Of a stretch of 64,000 nt of DNA, positions 49,889-58,856 are shown one piece after another. The DNA lies in the NCBI RefSeq assembly GCF_030548175.1, contig NZ_JAUORX010000004.1:124001-188000 (forward strand), read 5' to 3'. The notes under the pieces were generated by a model that saw only the letters and a list, made by a program, of their open reading frames with translations, did no database searches and had not been told where the DNA came from. Position 1 is the stretch's first letter; the number at the start of each line of letters is the position of its first letter. The position numbers and the translations under genes are program-made. The stretch comes from Cognatishimia sp. 1_MG-2023. Its GTDB lineage: Bacteria > Pseudomonadota > Alphaproteobacteria > Rhodobacterales > Rhodobacteraceae.

Positions 49889-51177
49889 ACCAAGACATCC
49901 ATTTGCTGTTGCTTTGTCACACCAAACACCCGCTTATACCGAGCGATTTCTTCGGCTGGGCCCATCGCTTTGTTGGCATTGTCTGATAGCTTAACCGTGG
50001 GTCGCCCATCAGCTTTGATCGCCTTACACACCAATGAAAACGGCGCTAATTGATCGTCTGGTACTAGCCCGCGAAAATCATTGGTCAACAGCGTGCCCCA
50101 CCCGAAAGAGCATTGAACCCGGCCTACAAATTGCTTCTGTAGTTCGATGATCTTTTCAACGTCCAAACCGTCAGAGAAAATTACCAGCTTCTTGCGTGGA
50201 TCTTCGCCACGCGCTTTCCACCATGCAATCGCGTTTTCCGCCCCCGTAGCTGGGTCACCGGAATCAATACGAATACCCGTCCACCCCGCCAGCCAATCTG
50301 GCGCGTTTTCAAGGAAGCCTTGCGAGCCATAGGTATCCGGTAAGATGACACGCAGGTTCCCATCATGCTCTTCATGCCAGTCGGCTAAAACCTGATAAGG
50401 TGCCTGCGCCAGCTCAGCATCATCTTTGGCCAATGCGGCATAGACCATCGGCAGTTCGTGGGCGTTGGTGCCAATCGCTTCTAGCTCTCGGTTCTTAGCA
50501 ATCAGGCAATTGGATGTGCCAACAAACTTGTCGCCCAGCCCTTCTCCCATGGCCTGAACGGCCCAATCTTGCCAAAGAAACGAATGCCGCCGACGTGTTC
50601 CAAAATCTGCAATCCGCAGATGGTCGACGTCGCGCAAAACTTCTATCTTTTCCCAAAGCTTGGTCATCGCACGGGCGTAAAGAACCTGCAGCTCAAACCG
50701 CTTCATTTGCTTCAGTACGGACCGGCTCCGCAGCTCCATCAACACCGATAAAGCCGAGATTTCCCACAGCATTACTTCAGGCCAACTACCTTCGAACGTT
50801 AGCTCGTATTGATCACCCACACGCTCCAGATGGTAATCCGGTAAGCGCATTTTTTCGAACCATTCCATAAAATCTGGCCGGAACATTTGGCGTTTCCCAT
50901 AAAACGTATTACCGCGCAGCCAAGTGCTTTCACCCCGCGTCAGCGATAGCGATTTCACGTGATCCAGCTGTTCGCGCAATTCGCCTTCGTCAATCAGCGT
51001 GGCCAACGGAACTGATGTTGTGCGATTGATCAAAGAAAACGTCACCTGCGTGTCTGGACGGTTCCGAAACACGCTTTGGCACATCAACAATTTATAGAAA
51101 TCGGTATCAATCAAGGAGCGGACGATTGGGTCAATCTTCCACTTATGGTTCCACACACGTGTCGCAATATCGACCAT
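49885..51177 (-). CDS. pncB: Nicotinate phosphoribosyltransferase PncB
   Basis: PncB makes nicotinate mononucleotide from nicotinate and PRPP in NAD salvage. The 430 aa contain the family motifs LIDTDFYKLLMCQSVFRNRPDTQVTFSLINRT, FGTRRRHSFLWQDWAVQAM, GTSNCLIAKNRELEAIGTNAHELPM and GIRIDSGDPATGAENAIAWW with IFSDGLDVEKI. It precedes, on the same strand, no partner; pncA lies upstream with a 67-base gap. Confidence 0.96.
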   Translation of the reverse strand: MVDIATRVWNHKWKIDPIVRSLIDTDFYKLLMCQSVFRNRPDTQVTFSLINRTTSVPLATLIDEGELREQLDHVKSLSLTRGESTWLRGNTFYGKRQMFRPDFMEWFEKMRLPDYHLERVGDQYELTFEGSWPEVMLWEISALSVLMELRSRSVLKQMKRFELQVLYARAMTKLWEKIEVLRDVDHLRIADFGTRRRHSFLWQDWAVQAMGEGLGDKFVGTSNCLIAKNRELEAIGTNAHELPMVYAALAKDDAELAQAPYQVLADWHEEHDGNLRVILPDTYGSQGFLENAPDWLAGWTGIRIDSGDPATGAENAIAWWKARGEDPRKKLVIFSDGLDVEKIIELQKQFVGRVQCSFGWGTLLTNDFRGLVPDDQLAPFSLVCKAIKADGRPTVKLSDNANKAMGPAEEIARYKRVFGVTKQQQMDVLV

Positions 51178-51244
51178 GATCTCCTCCGATCTGTCGTCAG
51201 ACTAAGCTTGGCGTTCCAAAGGAAAAATCGCAAGCAGATAGATA

Positions 51245-51841
51245 TTAGATCAATTGAACCCCGGCATCCGACATATCCTGTAAAGCAGCGCCCAACGATC
51301 CGTTCAGATCAATTGCGCGGCAAAGGTCTTGGATGACTTTCACTTTGAACCCCAACTTCGCACCATCTACCGCCGAGTAGTTCACGCAAAAATCCAAAGC
51401 CAATCCTACGATGGTAATATCAGAAATATCTCGCGATTTCAGGTAGCCCCCCAATCCCGTGGGTGTCGTGTGATCGTTTTCGAAGAACGCTGAATAGCTA
51501 TCAACATCCGGGTTATACCCCTTGCGTACGATCATATCCGCCGGATCAGTCGACAGCGCAGGGTGAAACGCGGCACCTTGCGTGCCTTGCACGCAGTGAT
51601 CCGGCCACAGCACCTGTGGGCCATATGGCATTTCGATCACGTCATAAGGTTCTTTGGCCGGATGGCTGCTGGCAAAAGAGGAATGACCCGCAGGATGCCA
51701 ATCTTGGGTCAGGACAACGCAGTCAAATTCGCCCATGCGCGCGTTTATCCCAGCAATAATCGCGTCCCCATCTGGAACAGCCAACGCACCGCCAGGGCAA
51801 AAATCATTCTGAACATCAATAACAATCAAGGCGTTACGCAT
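51245..51841 (-). CDS. pncA: Nicotinamidase PncA
   Basis: PncA deamidates nicotinamide to nicotinate, feeding PncB. The 198 aa have the isochorismatase-fold motifs VIDVQNDFCPGGALAVPDGD with the catalytic Asp, the metal-binding DWHPAGHSSFASSHP, VLWPDHCVQGTQGAAFHP, and the catalytic Cys in GLALDFCVNYSAVDGAKLG. It is the gene upstream of pncB, probably in one unit. Confidence 0.95.
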   Translation of the reverse strand: MRNALIVIDVQNDFCPGGALAVPDGDAIIAGINARMGEFDCVVLTQDWHPAGHSSFASSHPAKEPYDVIEMPYGPQVLWPDHCVQGTQGAAFHPALSTDPADMIVRKGYNPDVDSYSAFFENDHTTPTGLGGYLKSRDISDITIVGLALDFCVNYSAVDGAKLGFKVKVIQDLCRAIDLNGSLGAALQDMSDAGVQLI

Positions 51842-51928
51842 AAGAGGCTCCTACTTTGACATAATGGGTAGGCCTGCATCAATTTGCCGTCAATGGGCAG
51901 GCTTGCCCAAGCATGAAAATAGGCGTAT

Positions 51929-52846
51929 TTGGCCGCCATGTTTACCGTATGCGCTCTCTATCACTTCACCCGTTTTGACAACCCGCCCGCTTTGCGCGAG
52001 CCGCTGCTAGAGCTTTGCTTGAAAGAGCAAATCACAGGCACGCTTTTGCTGGCGCACGAGGGGATCAACGGCACGATTGCCGGATCGCGAAATGGCATTA
52101 ATGCGGTCATCGCGCATATTAAGTCCTTGCCAGGATGTGATAATTTCGAATGGAAAGAAAGCACCGCCAGCGAAAAACCGTTTCCACGGATGAAGGTAAA
52201 ACTGAAAAAAGAGATCGTGACACTGGGCCAGCCCAACGTGGATCCAACAGCGCATGTTGGCAACTACGTTGATCCACAAGATTGGAACGAATTGATTCAG
52301 TCCCCTGACGTGGTCACGATTGATACACGTAACGACTACGAAGTTGGCATCGGCACCTTCAAAGGTGCGATTGATCCAGAGACGGAAACCTTTCGCGACT
52401 TCCCAAAATGGTGGGAAGAAAACAAAGATCGGTTCCACAATAAACGCGTCGCGATGTTCTGCACTGGCGGGATTCGTTGTGAAAAATCAACAAATTACCT
52501 TCTTAGCCAAGGTGTCGAGGATGTGTATCACCTAAAGGGTGGCATCTTGAAATACCTCGAAGAGGTTCCTCAGGAAGAGAGCACTTGGGAAGGTGAATGC
52601 TTTGTTTTTGATGGCCGTGTTTCTGTTGGACATGGGCTGAAAGAAGGGCCGCACCATTTGTGCCACGCGTGTCGGCGGCCGATTTTGCCTGCGGATTTGG
52701 AACGCCCAGAATTTGAAAGCGGCGTGAGCTGTCATCAATGTGTTGATGAAACCTCTGAACGCGACAAAGAGCGGTTCCGCGAGCGCCAAAAGCAGATGGT
52801 TTTAGCACGCAAACGTGGTGAACAGCACATCGTCGGTTTGGATTGA
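51929..52846 (+). CDS. trhO: tRNA uridine(34) hydroxylase TrhO (rhodanese family)
   Basis: TrhO hydroxylates U34 of certain tRNAs with oxygen. The 305 aa contain an N-terminal UPF0176 domain (LCLKEQITGTLLLAHEGINGTIAG), a rhodanese domain with the active Cys in MFCTGGIRCEKSTNYLLSQGV, and a C-terminal Cys-rich zinc-like end (CHACRRPILP and CHQC). ATG 51938 is an in-frame alternative. It is followed by ycaQ with a hairpin between. Confidence 0.93.
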   Translation: MAAMFTVCALYHFTRFDNPPALREPLLELCLKEQITGTLLLAHEGINGTIAGSRNGINAVIAHIKSLPGCDNFEWKESTASEKPFPRMKVKLKKEIVTLGQPNVDPTAHVGNYVDPQDWNELIQSPDVVTIDTRNDYEVGIGTFKGAIDPETETFRDFPKWWEENKDRFHNKRVAMFCTGGIRCEKSTNYLLSQGVEDVYHLKGGILKYLEEVPQEESTWEGECFVFDGRVSVGHGLKEGPHHLCHACRRPILPADLERPEFESGVSCHQCVDETSERDKERFRERQKQMVLARKRGEQHIVGLD

Positions 52847-52868
52847 TCCCAACCGCCCCATGATGTTT

Positions 52869-52891
52869 GATGCCCCAAACCGAGGGGCATC
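52869..52891 (+). promoter_or_regulatory. Hairpin covering the ycaQ ribosome site
   Basis: GATGCCCC pairs with GGGGCATC (8 bp, loop AAACCGA). The ycaQ GTG start at 52895 is 3 bases after the stem, and the presumed ribosome site GAGGGG lies within the 3' arm. It may block translation until opened. It could also be part of a weak terminator for trhO. Confidence 0.45.
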
Positions 52892-52894
52892 GCA

Positions 52895-54067
52895 GTGACA
52901 GCATTAACCATTTCGAATGAACAAGCCAGACGCCTCTGGCTGACCTCGCATGGCTTGGCCACAGCCCCGACCGGGCCGCTGGATGTCTATGAAATCATTC
53001 AAAAACTTGGCTTTGTGCAGCTGGACACAATCCAAGTGGTGTCGCGCGCCCACCACCATATATTATGGAGCCGTAATCAAGCCTATCGTGAACATATGCT
53101 TAACCCGCTGTTAGCGGATGAACGACGCATCTTTGAACACTTCACCCACGACGCCAGCGTGATTCCGATGGAGTTTTTGCCAATGTGGCAACGGCAGTTC
53201 CGGCGCAAGGAATCCCAGATGGGAAAAGCCAGTTGGTTCGCGGGCATGTCCAACGAAGAGGCACGTGCTGAAATCAAAGAACGCATCCGGAAAGAGGGCG
53301 CGCTATCAACGCATGCCTTTGAAACCAAAGCAGAAAATCCAAAGCAGATGTGGTCGCGACCGCCGCATAAGAAGGCGCTGGATTACATGTGGTACGCGGG
53401 TGAATTGGCGACGTGTTACCGTAAGGATTTTACAAAATTCTATAATCTAGCAGAACGGGTTTTCCCAGAAACACTAAGAAATCAGACACTTACAGAAGAT
53501 GCGCAACTAGATTGGCTCTGCCACGCCGCTTTGGATCGGTTAGGATTCGCAACGCAGGGCGAGATTCAACGGTTCTGGGATGCAAGCTCTGCCAAGGAAA
53601 CCAAGGCTTGGATCACGCAAGCGAATCCCCTGCCGGTCACCATAGAAAATGCCGATGGATCAACGACCGAAGCCTACGCAACACCCGATATTCATGATCG
53701 TATTCAATCCCTTACCGAAATAACGCCACGGCTACGTATTCTTAACCCATTTGACCCTGTCACGCGGGATCGACTGCGACTGGAACGCCTGTTTGGCTTT
53801 GAATATCGCATCGAAATGTTCGTTCCGGCGGCCAAACGGAAATGGGGCTACTACGTCTACCCTCTGCTCGAAGGGGATCGGTTTGTTGGGCGGATAGAGG
53901 TCAAGGCAACCCGCAAGGACGGCACGCTTAACGTATTGAATCTATGGTCAGAATCCGGCGTACGCTGGTCAAAAAATCGCCAGAAAAAACTGGATGCAGA
54001 GCTTAATCGACTAGGCCGATTTGTGGATTGCACCAACGTCATGTGGACCTGCACAAAACCCGCATAG
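52895..54067 (+). CDS. YcaQ-like winged-helix DNA glycosylase family protein
   Basis: YcaQ (AlkX) opens DNA interstrand crosslinks; the family is defined by repeated winged helices. The 390 aa include QARRLWLTSHGLATAPTGPLDVYEIIQKLGFVQLDTIQVVSRAHHHILWSRNQAY, RDRLRLERLFGFEYRIEMFVPAAKRKWGYYVYPLLEGDRFVGRIEVKA. The QLDTIQV and FEYRIEMFVP motifs mark the family. Start is a GTG. Confidence 0.88.
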   Translation: MTALTISNEQARRLWLTSHGLATAPTGPLDVYEIIQKLGFVQLDTIQVVSRAHHHILWSRNQAYREHMLNPLLADERRIFEHFTHDASVIPMEFLPMWQRQFRRKESQMGKASWFAGMSNEEARAEIKERIRKEGALSTHAFETKAENPKQMWSRPPHKKALDYMWYAGELATCYRKDFTKFYNLAERVFPETLRNQTLTEDAQLDWLCHAALDRLGFATQGEIQRFWDASSAKETKAWITQANPLPVTIENADGSTTEAYATPDIHDRIQSLTEITPRLRILNPFDPVTRDRLRLERLFGFEYRIEMFVPAAKRKWGYYVYPLLEGDRFVGRIEVKATRKDGTLNVLNLWSESGVRWSKNRQKKLDAELNRLGRFVDCTNVMWTCTKPA

Positions 54068-54088
54068 ATCGCCGCCTTAACACCTCGT

Positions 54089-54134
54089 AAATGTGGAAAT
54101 TCGTACGTTTCACGCCCCGAAACGTACGATTCGC
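54089..54134 (+). repeat. Dispersed palindromic repeat, copy 2
   Basis: AAATGTGGAAAT is followed by TCGTACGTTTC (54101-54111), loop ACGCCCC, then GAAACGTACGA (54119-54129) and TTC. It shares the flank and arms with the repeat at 29521-29566, which lies in the opposite orientation. The palindrome centre differs in both copies, as in REP-like elements. Confidence 0.75.
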
Positions 54135-54141
54135 AAATCTG

Positions 54142-54189
54142 CTTTTTCTTGATCAAAATACCTCGGGGGTCTGGGGGCAGCGCCCCCAG
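54142..54189 (-). repeat. Intergenic element with GATCAAGAAAAAG box and GC hairpin (copy A)
   Basis: On the minus strand, the GC hairpin CTGGGGGC/GCCCCCAG is followed by CCCCCGAGGTATTTTGATCAAG and AAAAAG. Related blocks occur at 57863-57930 and 59309-59364. The hairpin may act as a terminator for ycaQ in the plus sense. Confidence 0.55.
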
Positions 54190-54196
54190 CGATACC

Positions 54197-54230
54197 CACA
54201 AAAAAAGCCCCGCCAAAATGGCAGGGCTTT
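54197..54230 (-). terminator. Terminator of petABC
   Basis: On the minus strand AAAGCCCTGCC pairs with GGCGGGGCTTT (11 bp with one G-T wobble, loop ATTTT) and is followed by a run of seven T residues. It is 22 bases past the petC stop. Confidence 0.88.
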
Positions 54231-54252
54231 CAAATATCTTAAGCGTCAGAGC

Positions 54253-55044
54253 TTAGGCTTTCTTTTTGCCTTTGATCGGCGCCCAGATGCGTTTGTTGGT
54301 CAGGTACAACAAGATTGTTGTGATCAACAGGATCAGAACCCCGATGAAACCCGCTTGCTGGCGCGCCATCATCTTTGGTTCCGCTGTCCACATCAGGAAC
54401 GCAGCAATGTCTTCTGCTTCGTGGTGCAGATCGTTGCTGTGACCATCGTCAAAGTCGACATCGCCGCCTTCGAGTGGAGGCGCCATTGAAATCCAGCCAC
54501 CTGGGAAGGCGGTGTTTTCATACAATGTTGTGCCTGCTTCTTCTTTGGACTTGCCAGTGTAACCGGTCAGCAAGGACACGATATACTCTGGACCACCAAT
54601 ACCTTTGAAGAACTGGTTGATACCCGTGCCCTCTGGGCCGTGGAAACCAGCGCGCGCTTTGGCCATCAAAGACAGGTCAGGCGCGTTATCCAGATTGGAC
54701 TGCGGGAAGAAATCCGCAGGCTTCGCTGGACGGGTATCGTCCAGCTCGGCGTCAAAGGTTTCGAAGTTGTCAGCTGCGTACTGGCGCACCTGAGCTTCGG
54801 TGAAGTGTGGGCCGCCCTCATCCGACAATGTGCGGATAGGAACGTAACGCAGACCGTGACACGCCGAGCAAACCTCGGTGTAGACTTTTAGACCACGTTG
54901 CAGCTGGTTCTGGTCGAATTTACCGAACGGACCCTCGAAGGAGAAGTCCACATCTTCGATGTGACCAGCACCACCAGCGGCCATTGCGGCCCCTGCCGAA
55001 AGGGACAGGGCGGCAACTGCGGAGATCGCAAGTTTCTTAAGCAT
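54253..55044 (-). CDS. petC: Cytochrome c1 PetC
   Basis: Cytochrome c1 accepts electrons from the Rieske protein and passes them to cytochrome c. From ATG 55044 the product is 263 aa. It has a signal peptide (1-22, ending AMAA), the heme motif [12 protein letters not shown], a long acidic middle, and a C-terminal TM anchor ([28 protein letters not shown]). The Met ligand is in the [10 protein letters not shown] stretch. The longer open frame to 55437 overlaps petB and is rejected. Confidence 0.97.
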   Translation of the reverse strand: MLKKLAISAVAALSLSAGAAMAAGGAGHIEDVDFSFEGPFGKFDQNQLQRGLKVYTEVCSACHGLRYVPIRTLSDEGGPHFTEAQVRQYAADNFETFDAELDDTRPAKPADFFPQSNLDNAPDLSLMAKARAGFHGPEGTGINQFFKGIGGPEYIVSLLTGYTGKSKEEAGTTLYENTAFPGGWISMAPPLEGGDVDFDDGHSNDLHHEAEDIAAFLMWTAEPKMMARQQAGFIGVLILLITTILLYLTNKRIWAPIKGKKKA

Positions 55045-55058
55045 AATCCTGTTCCCTC

Positions 55059-56372
55059 TTATTCGGCTGGTTTGCCGTAGTGATCGTTGAAATCGTCTTC
55101 GATGGTTTCCGGCGCTTTGGTAGGTGTTTCGATAACACCCAGAAGCGGCAGGATGACCAGGAAGTACGCGAACCAGTAAGTCGCACCGATCAACGAGATG
55201 GTTGAGTATGGAGGCTCTGCTGGCATCGCACCGGCCCACATCAGAACGATGAAGTCGACGATCAGCAGGCGGTACCACCATTTGAACATTGGACGGAAAC
55301 GACCAGAGCGTACGCTGGATGTATCCAACCAAGGTGTCAGAGCCATAACAGCAATCGCACCAAACATCGCCAGAACACCAAAGAACTTTGCATCGATGAT
55401 GCCGCCAGTGATCCAGCTTGTGAACATCACAACCCAAACGTCACCAGTGAAGGCACGCAGGATCGCGTAGAACGGTAGGAAGTACCATTCAGGAACGATG
55501 TGCGCAGGTGTCACAAGCGGGTTCGCTTCGAGGTAGTTATCTGGGTGACCCAGATAGTTTGGCATGAAGCCAACGATCGCAAAGAAAACAACCAGAACAA
55601 CGCCCAGCGCGAACAAGTCTTTGATCACGAAGTAAGGCCAGAATGGCAGCGTGTCTTTTTTCGCTTCTTCTTTGGAACCGGTCCGTACATCAACACCCGT
55701 TGGGTTGTTGTTGCCAGTGTGGTGGAACGCCCAGATGTGAACGACCACAAGGCCAGCAATGACGAATGGCAGCAAGTAGTGCAGCGAGAAGAAACGGTTC
55801 AGTGTCGCGTTATCAACGGCTGGGCCGCCCAACAGGAAGGTTTGCAGGCTTTCACCGATGAACGGGATCGCGCCAAACAGGCCTGTAATAACGGTCGCAC
55901 CCCAGAAGGACATCTGACCCCAAGGCAAAACGTAGCCCATAAAGCCGGTTGCCATCATCAAGAGGTAGATGATCATGCCCACGATCCATGTGATTTCGCG
56001 TGGTGCCTTGTAGGAACCATAGAAAAGACCACGGAAGATGTGGATATAAACCGCAAAGAAGAACAGCGATGCGCCGTTCATGTGCAAGTAGCGGATCATG
56101 TGACCGCCATTCACGTCACGCATGATGTGTTCGATCGACGCAAAGGCCAGATCAACATGTGGCGTGTAGTGCATAACCAGAACGATACCGGTGACGATTT
56201 GCAGCGCCAGGCAGAATGCCAAAACGATGCCCCAAATCCACCACCAGTTCAGGTTTTTCGGTGTTGGGATCATCAATGTATCATAAAGCAGACCCACGAT
56301 CGGCAAGCGATGGTGAATCCATTTTTCCGCGCCAGTCTTTGGCTCGTATGTGTCGTGTGGGATACCGGACAT
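55059..56372 (-). CDS. petB: Cytochrome b PetB
   Basis: Cytochrome b of the bc1 complex, with two b hemes and quinone sites. The 437 aa have eight TM helices; the four heme His are in [21 protein letters not shown] and [27 protein letters not shown]. The quinol-oxidation motif reads PEWY in [18 protein letters not shown]. It lies 14 bases upstream of petC. Confidence 0.98.
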   Translation of the reverse strand: MSGIPHDTYEPKTGAEKWIHHRLPIVGLLYDTLMIPTPKNLNWWWIWGIVLAFCLALQIVTGIVLVMHYTPHVDLAFASIEHIMRDVNGGHMIRYLHMNGASLFFFAVYIHIFRGLFYGSYKAPREITWIVGMIIYLLMMATGFMGYVLPWGQMSFWGATVITGLFGAIPFIGESLQTFLLGGPAVDNATLNRFFSLHYLLPFVIAGLVVVHIWAFHHTGNNNPTGVDVRTGSKEEAKKDTLPFWPYFVIKDLFALGVVLVVFFAIVGFMPNYLGHPDNYLEANPLVTPAHIVPEWYFLPFYAILRAFTGDVWVVMFTSWITGGIIDAKFFGVLAMFGAIAVMALTPWLDTSSVRSGRFRPMFKWWYRLLIVDFIVLMWAGAMPAEPPYSTISLIGATYWFAYFLVILPLLGVIETPTKAPETIEDDFNDHYGKPAE

Positions 56373-56383
56373 ATTGGCGTTCC

Positions 56384-56941
56384 TTATCCAAGCACCAGTT
56401 CGCTGCCCTCGAAGCGGGCAACAGGAACTGGAAGGTTTTCAGGAGCCGGGCCCTTACGGATACGGCCGGATGTGTCGTAGTGCGAACCGTGGCATGGGCA
56501 GAACCAGCCGCCGAAGTCGCCAGCGCCGTCACCCAAAGGCACGCAGCCTAGGTGCGTACAAACGCCCATCATCACCAGCCATTCACCGTTTTCGTCCATT
56601 GCGCGGTTTTCATCCGCAGCATCAACGACACCAGCGTTGGCGTTGCGCGCTTCGTCGTCGATCAGGTCGCCCAGATCAACCGAACGCGCGGCATCAATTT
56701 CTTCTTGTGTACGACGACGAATGAAAACTGGTTTACCCAGCCATTTCACTGTCAATTGCGTACCTGGCAAAATGCCAGAGGTATCAACGCGGATAGAGGC
56801 CAGAGCCTTAACATCTGCGGAGGGGTTCATCTGATTGACCAGCGGCCAAACAGCGGCGCCTGCGGTCACTGCACCTGCGCCAGCTGTGGCGTAGTAGAGG
56901 AAATCCCTCCGGGTGCCTTCGTGATCTTCTGCGTGGGACAC
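56384..56941 (-). CDS. petA: Rieske iron-sulfur protein PetA
   Basis: The Rieske subunit moves electrons from quinol to cytochrome c1. It starts at a GTG (56941, with GGAG upstream) and has 185 aa: a Tat-type signal-anchor with twin arginine ([17 protein letters not shown]), a hinge, and the [2Fe-2S] motifs CTHLGC and CPCHGSHYD. It is the first gene of petABC. Confidence 0.97.
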   Translation of the reverse strand: MSHAEDHEGTRRDFLYYATAGAGAVTAGAAVWPLVNQMNPSADVKALASIRVDTSGILPGTQLTVKWLGKPVFIRRRTQEEIDAARSVDLGDLIDDEARNANAGVVDAADENRAMDENGEWLVMMGVCTHLGCVPLGDGAGDFGGWFCPCHGSHYDTSGRIRKGPAPENLPVPVARFEGSELVLG

Positions 56942-57060
56942 GAGGTTTACTCCAATTTCTGGGCCGGACTGGCCTATACCGGTTCGGGCCGCATAAAAAC
57001 ACAGCCTCTCCAGCCCGCTTATTAGCGAAGCGAAAACACTGCGTCCAGCGCACATTACAC

Positions 57061-57074
57061 TTGATCTTGATCAA
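57061..57074. promoter_or_regulatory. FnrL-type box
   Basis: TTGAT-CTTG-ATCAA is a perfect match to the FNR/FnrL consensus TTGAT-N4-ATCAA. It lies 120 bases upstream of petA and 87 bases upstream of the divergent outer-membrane gene. Either or both may respond to oxygen. Confidence 0.7.
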
Positions 57075-57160
57075 AGCGTTGATGTGTCGCGCTTGAGACC
57101 TATGTTAAGGCGATGTATGCGCCGATTTGGGAAGCATTTGTTAATATCAAGGGGTCCGCC

Positions 57161-57817
57161 ATGCGGAAATTTGGAATTTTGGCGATTGCCGGCGGTGTGA
57201 TTCTGGCAACGCCTGCACTCGCAGAGGTAGAACTGAGCTTTTATTTAGGCTCTCAGTCTTTGCCACATAGCAATTTTACCGGTGATATCGCCGGAGTGCC
57301 ATTAGATCGTACGATGAAACTTGAAGGCCGTTCGTTTGAAGCGCCACCTTATTACGGTGCGCGTGCTGTGTACTGGCGCGACAGCGGTTGGGGCTATGGT
57401 GTCGAGTTAACTCACGCAAAGGGCTATGCCTCTGATGCGGATCGCGCGGCGCTGAATGTGGATCGTTTCGAATTCAGCGATGGCCACAACATCATTACAG
57501 CAAACATTCACCGTCGCTGGGAAGATCAGTGGTGGAACGGTCGTCTGACACCATTTGTGACGGCGGGTGTCGGCGTGGCTGTGCCACATGTTGATATTCT
57601 GCCAACCGGCGGCACACATACCTTTGGCTATCAGCTAACAGGTCCTGCTGTGCGTTTGGGTGCAGGCGTATCGATGGATTTGACAGACCGGATTGCGGCG
57701 TTTGGTGAATATCAGTTCACCTATTCAGACAACACCGTTGATCTGGACGGCGGCGGCACGATCAAGGCGGCGCTAAAGACCAACGCGCTGAATTTTGGTT
57801 TAAGCTACAAGTTCTAA
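57161..57817 (+). CDS. Outer-membrane beta-barrel protein (possibly LpxQ-like)
   Basis: The 218-residue protein starts at ATG 57161 with AAGGGG upstream. It has a signal peptide (MRKFGILAIAGGVILATPALA), then an eight-strand-type barrel of alternating residues: GYGVELTHAKGYAS, FVTAGVGVAVPHVDI, and a C-terminal aromatic strand NFGLSYKF. The pattern (EVELSFYLGSQSLPHSNF) recalls proteins annotated lipid A oxidase-like (LpxQ) in alphaproteobacteria; I am unsure of that name. An FnrL box precedes it. Confidence 0.65.
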   Translation: MRKFGILAIAGGVILATPALAEVELSFYLGSQSLPHSNFTGDIAGVPLDRTMKLEGRSFEAPPYYGARAVYWRDSGWGYGVELTHAKGYASDADRAALNVDRFEFSDGHNIITANIHRRWEDQWWNGRLTPFVTAGVGVAVPHVDILPTGGTHTFGYQLTGPAVRLGAGVSMDLTDRIAAFGEYQFTYSDNTVDLDGGGTIKAALKTNALNFGLSYKF

Positions 57818-57822
57818 AAAGG

Positions 57823-57850
57823 AACCCCCGAGTGATCGGGGGTTTTTATT
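57823..57850 (+). terminator. Terminator of the outer-membrane gene
   Basis: AACCCCCGA pairs with TCGGGGGTT through 9 bp with loop GTGA, followed by TTTATT. It is 5 bases past the stop codon. Confidence 0.9.
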
Positions 57851-57862
57851 TGCTATGTCGGT

Positions 57863-57930
57863 GCCAAGGGGCTTTGCCCCTCTTGGCGTGCCGCCAATTC
57901 ACCCCAGAGTATTTTGGGAAAGATGATGGA
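57863..57930 (+). repeat. Intergenic element (copy B)
   Basis: A GC hairpin (CCAAGGGGC with GCCCCTCTTGG, 2-base bulge) is followed by ACCCCAGAGTATTTTGGG and AAAGATGATGG. It has the same order as copies A and C: GC hairpin, then a GTATTT box, then an A/G-rich tail. Confidence 0.5.
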
Positions 57931-57937
57931 GCCGGAG

Positions 57938-58549
57938 TTATTTCGGATCAACCGGAATGGTCGCCTGCATTGAGTCGCGTTGGCTAAAGTCAGCGAACCA
58001 TTTGGCCAGGGCATCATTGTCTTTGCGCCAATTGCGCGCGTCGTGGCGGAAATCAAGATAGCCCAGCGCGCAGCCAACAGCGATTTGCCCCATATCCAGC
58101 GGGCCGTTTAGGTGGCTCATCCATTTATTGTTCAGTGCAGCGACACCATTGGTCACTTTGGACCATTGGGCATCTGTCCAAGCCGTGCTTTGTTGTTCTT
58201 TCGCGCGTAGGCGGCCTTCGTAGGTGATCAGAACCGCTGCATCCAGAATGGCATCGGCGGTTGCTTCTAAGGTTAGAACATCCCACAGGCGTTGATCCGG
58301 GTAGAGGCCTGCGTTTGCGCGGGCGTCTAGAAAGCGGCAAATCACTCGACTGTCGTAAAGCGCGGGGGCGTCTGGCCGGATCAGCGCGGGAATTTTGCCC
58401 ATCGGGTTTGCCGCCTGCACGATCGGATCGACAGCTATCGCGGTTGTTTTGACTGCGACAAGCTCGACATCGTCCAATTGCCCCGTTTCAATAAGTGCCA
58501 CTTTGACTTTGCGACCAAAGGGCGACGCGCTGGCGGAAATGAGTTTCAT
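57938..58549 (-). CDS. Glutathione S-transferase-like protein
   Basis: The 203-residue protein from ATG 58549 has an N-terminal thioredoxin-fold (MKLISASASPFGRKVKVALIETG, NPMGKIPALI, YDSRVICRFLDA) and an all-helical C-terminal domain (LEATADAILDAAVLITYEGRLR). The open frame runs to 58687 but the extra part is antisense to the riboswitch. Substrate unknown. Confidence 0.85.
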   Translation of the reverse strand: MKLISASASPFGRKVKVALIETGQLDDVELVAVKTTAIAVDPIVQAANPMGKIPALIRPDAPALYDSRVICRFLDARANAGLYPDQRLWDVLTLEATADAILDAAVLITYEGRLRAKEQQSTAWTDAQWSKVTNGVAALNNKWMSHLNGPLDMGQIAVGCALGYLDFRHDARNWRKDNDALAKWFADFSQRDSMQATIPVDPK

Positions 58550-58635
58550 GAGCTTCCTTGCATTTCGTGCGTTTAGACAGAGTTTCTGTGCGATTCTGAT
58601 GTTGCAATGCAGTCCAGAGCTTGGCAAGGTGCGCC

Positions 58636-58773
58636 CGTTCTCAGGGCGGGGTGAAATTCCCCACCGGCGGTAAATGGGGTAACCCATGAGCCCGCGAGCG
58701 GCCCGAAATTCGGGTGTCAGCAGATCTGGTGTGATTCCAGAGCCGACGGTTAAAGTCCGGATGGAAGAGAACG
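58636..58773 (+). ncRNA. FMN riboswitch (RFN element)
   Basis: P1 is CGTTCTC (58636-58642) and GAGAACG (58767-58773). The conserved core AGGGCGGGGTGAAATTCC with CACCGGCGGTA is followed by GCCCGCGAGC, CAGCAGATCTGGTG, GAGCCGACGGTTAAAGTCCG and GATGGAAGAG. All RFN consensus pieces are present in order. It lies ahead of ribH only. I cannot define the expression platform between 58774 and 58856. Confidence 0.95.
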
Positions 58774-58856
58774 ACGGAGAGGTGCCTTTTTAGGGGGCGG
58801 CTGTCTGTTCGTTTATCGCCTTGGGTGACGTGTCTGTTGCTATAGGAGATAAAACG

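Noticed and set aside
55045-55437. Upstream extension of petC
   Set aside because: Lies inside petB in another frame; the ATG at 55044 starts a normal signal peptide.
55500-56480. A 326-codon open frame on the plus strand across petB
   Set aside because: It is antisense to the clear petB gene and its protein (many His, Trp and Arg without hydrophobic pattern) looks like a shadow.
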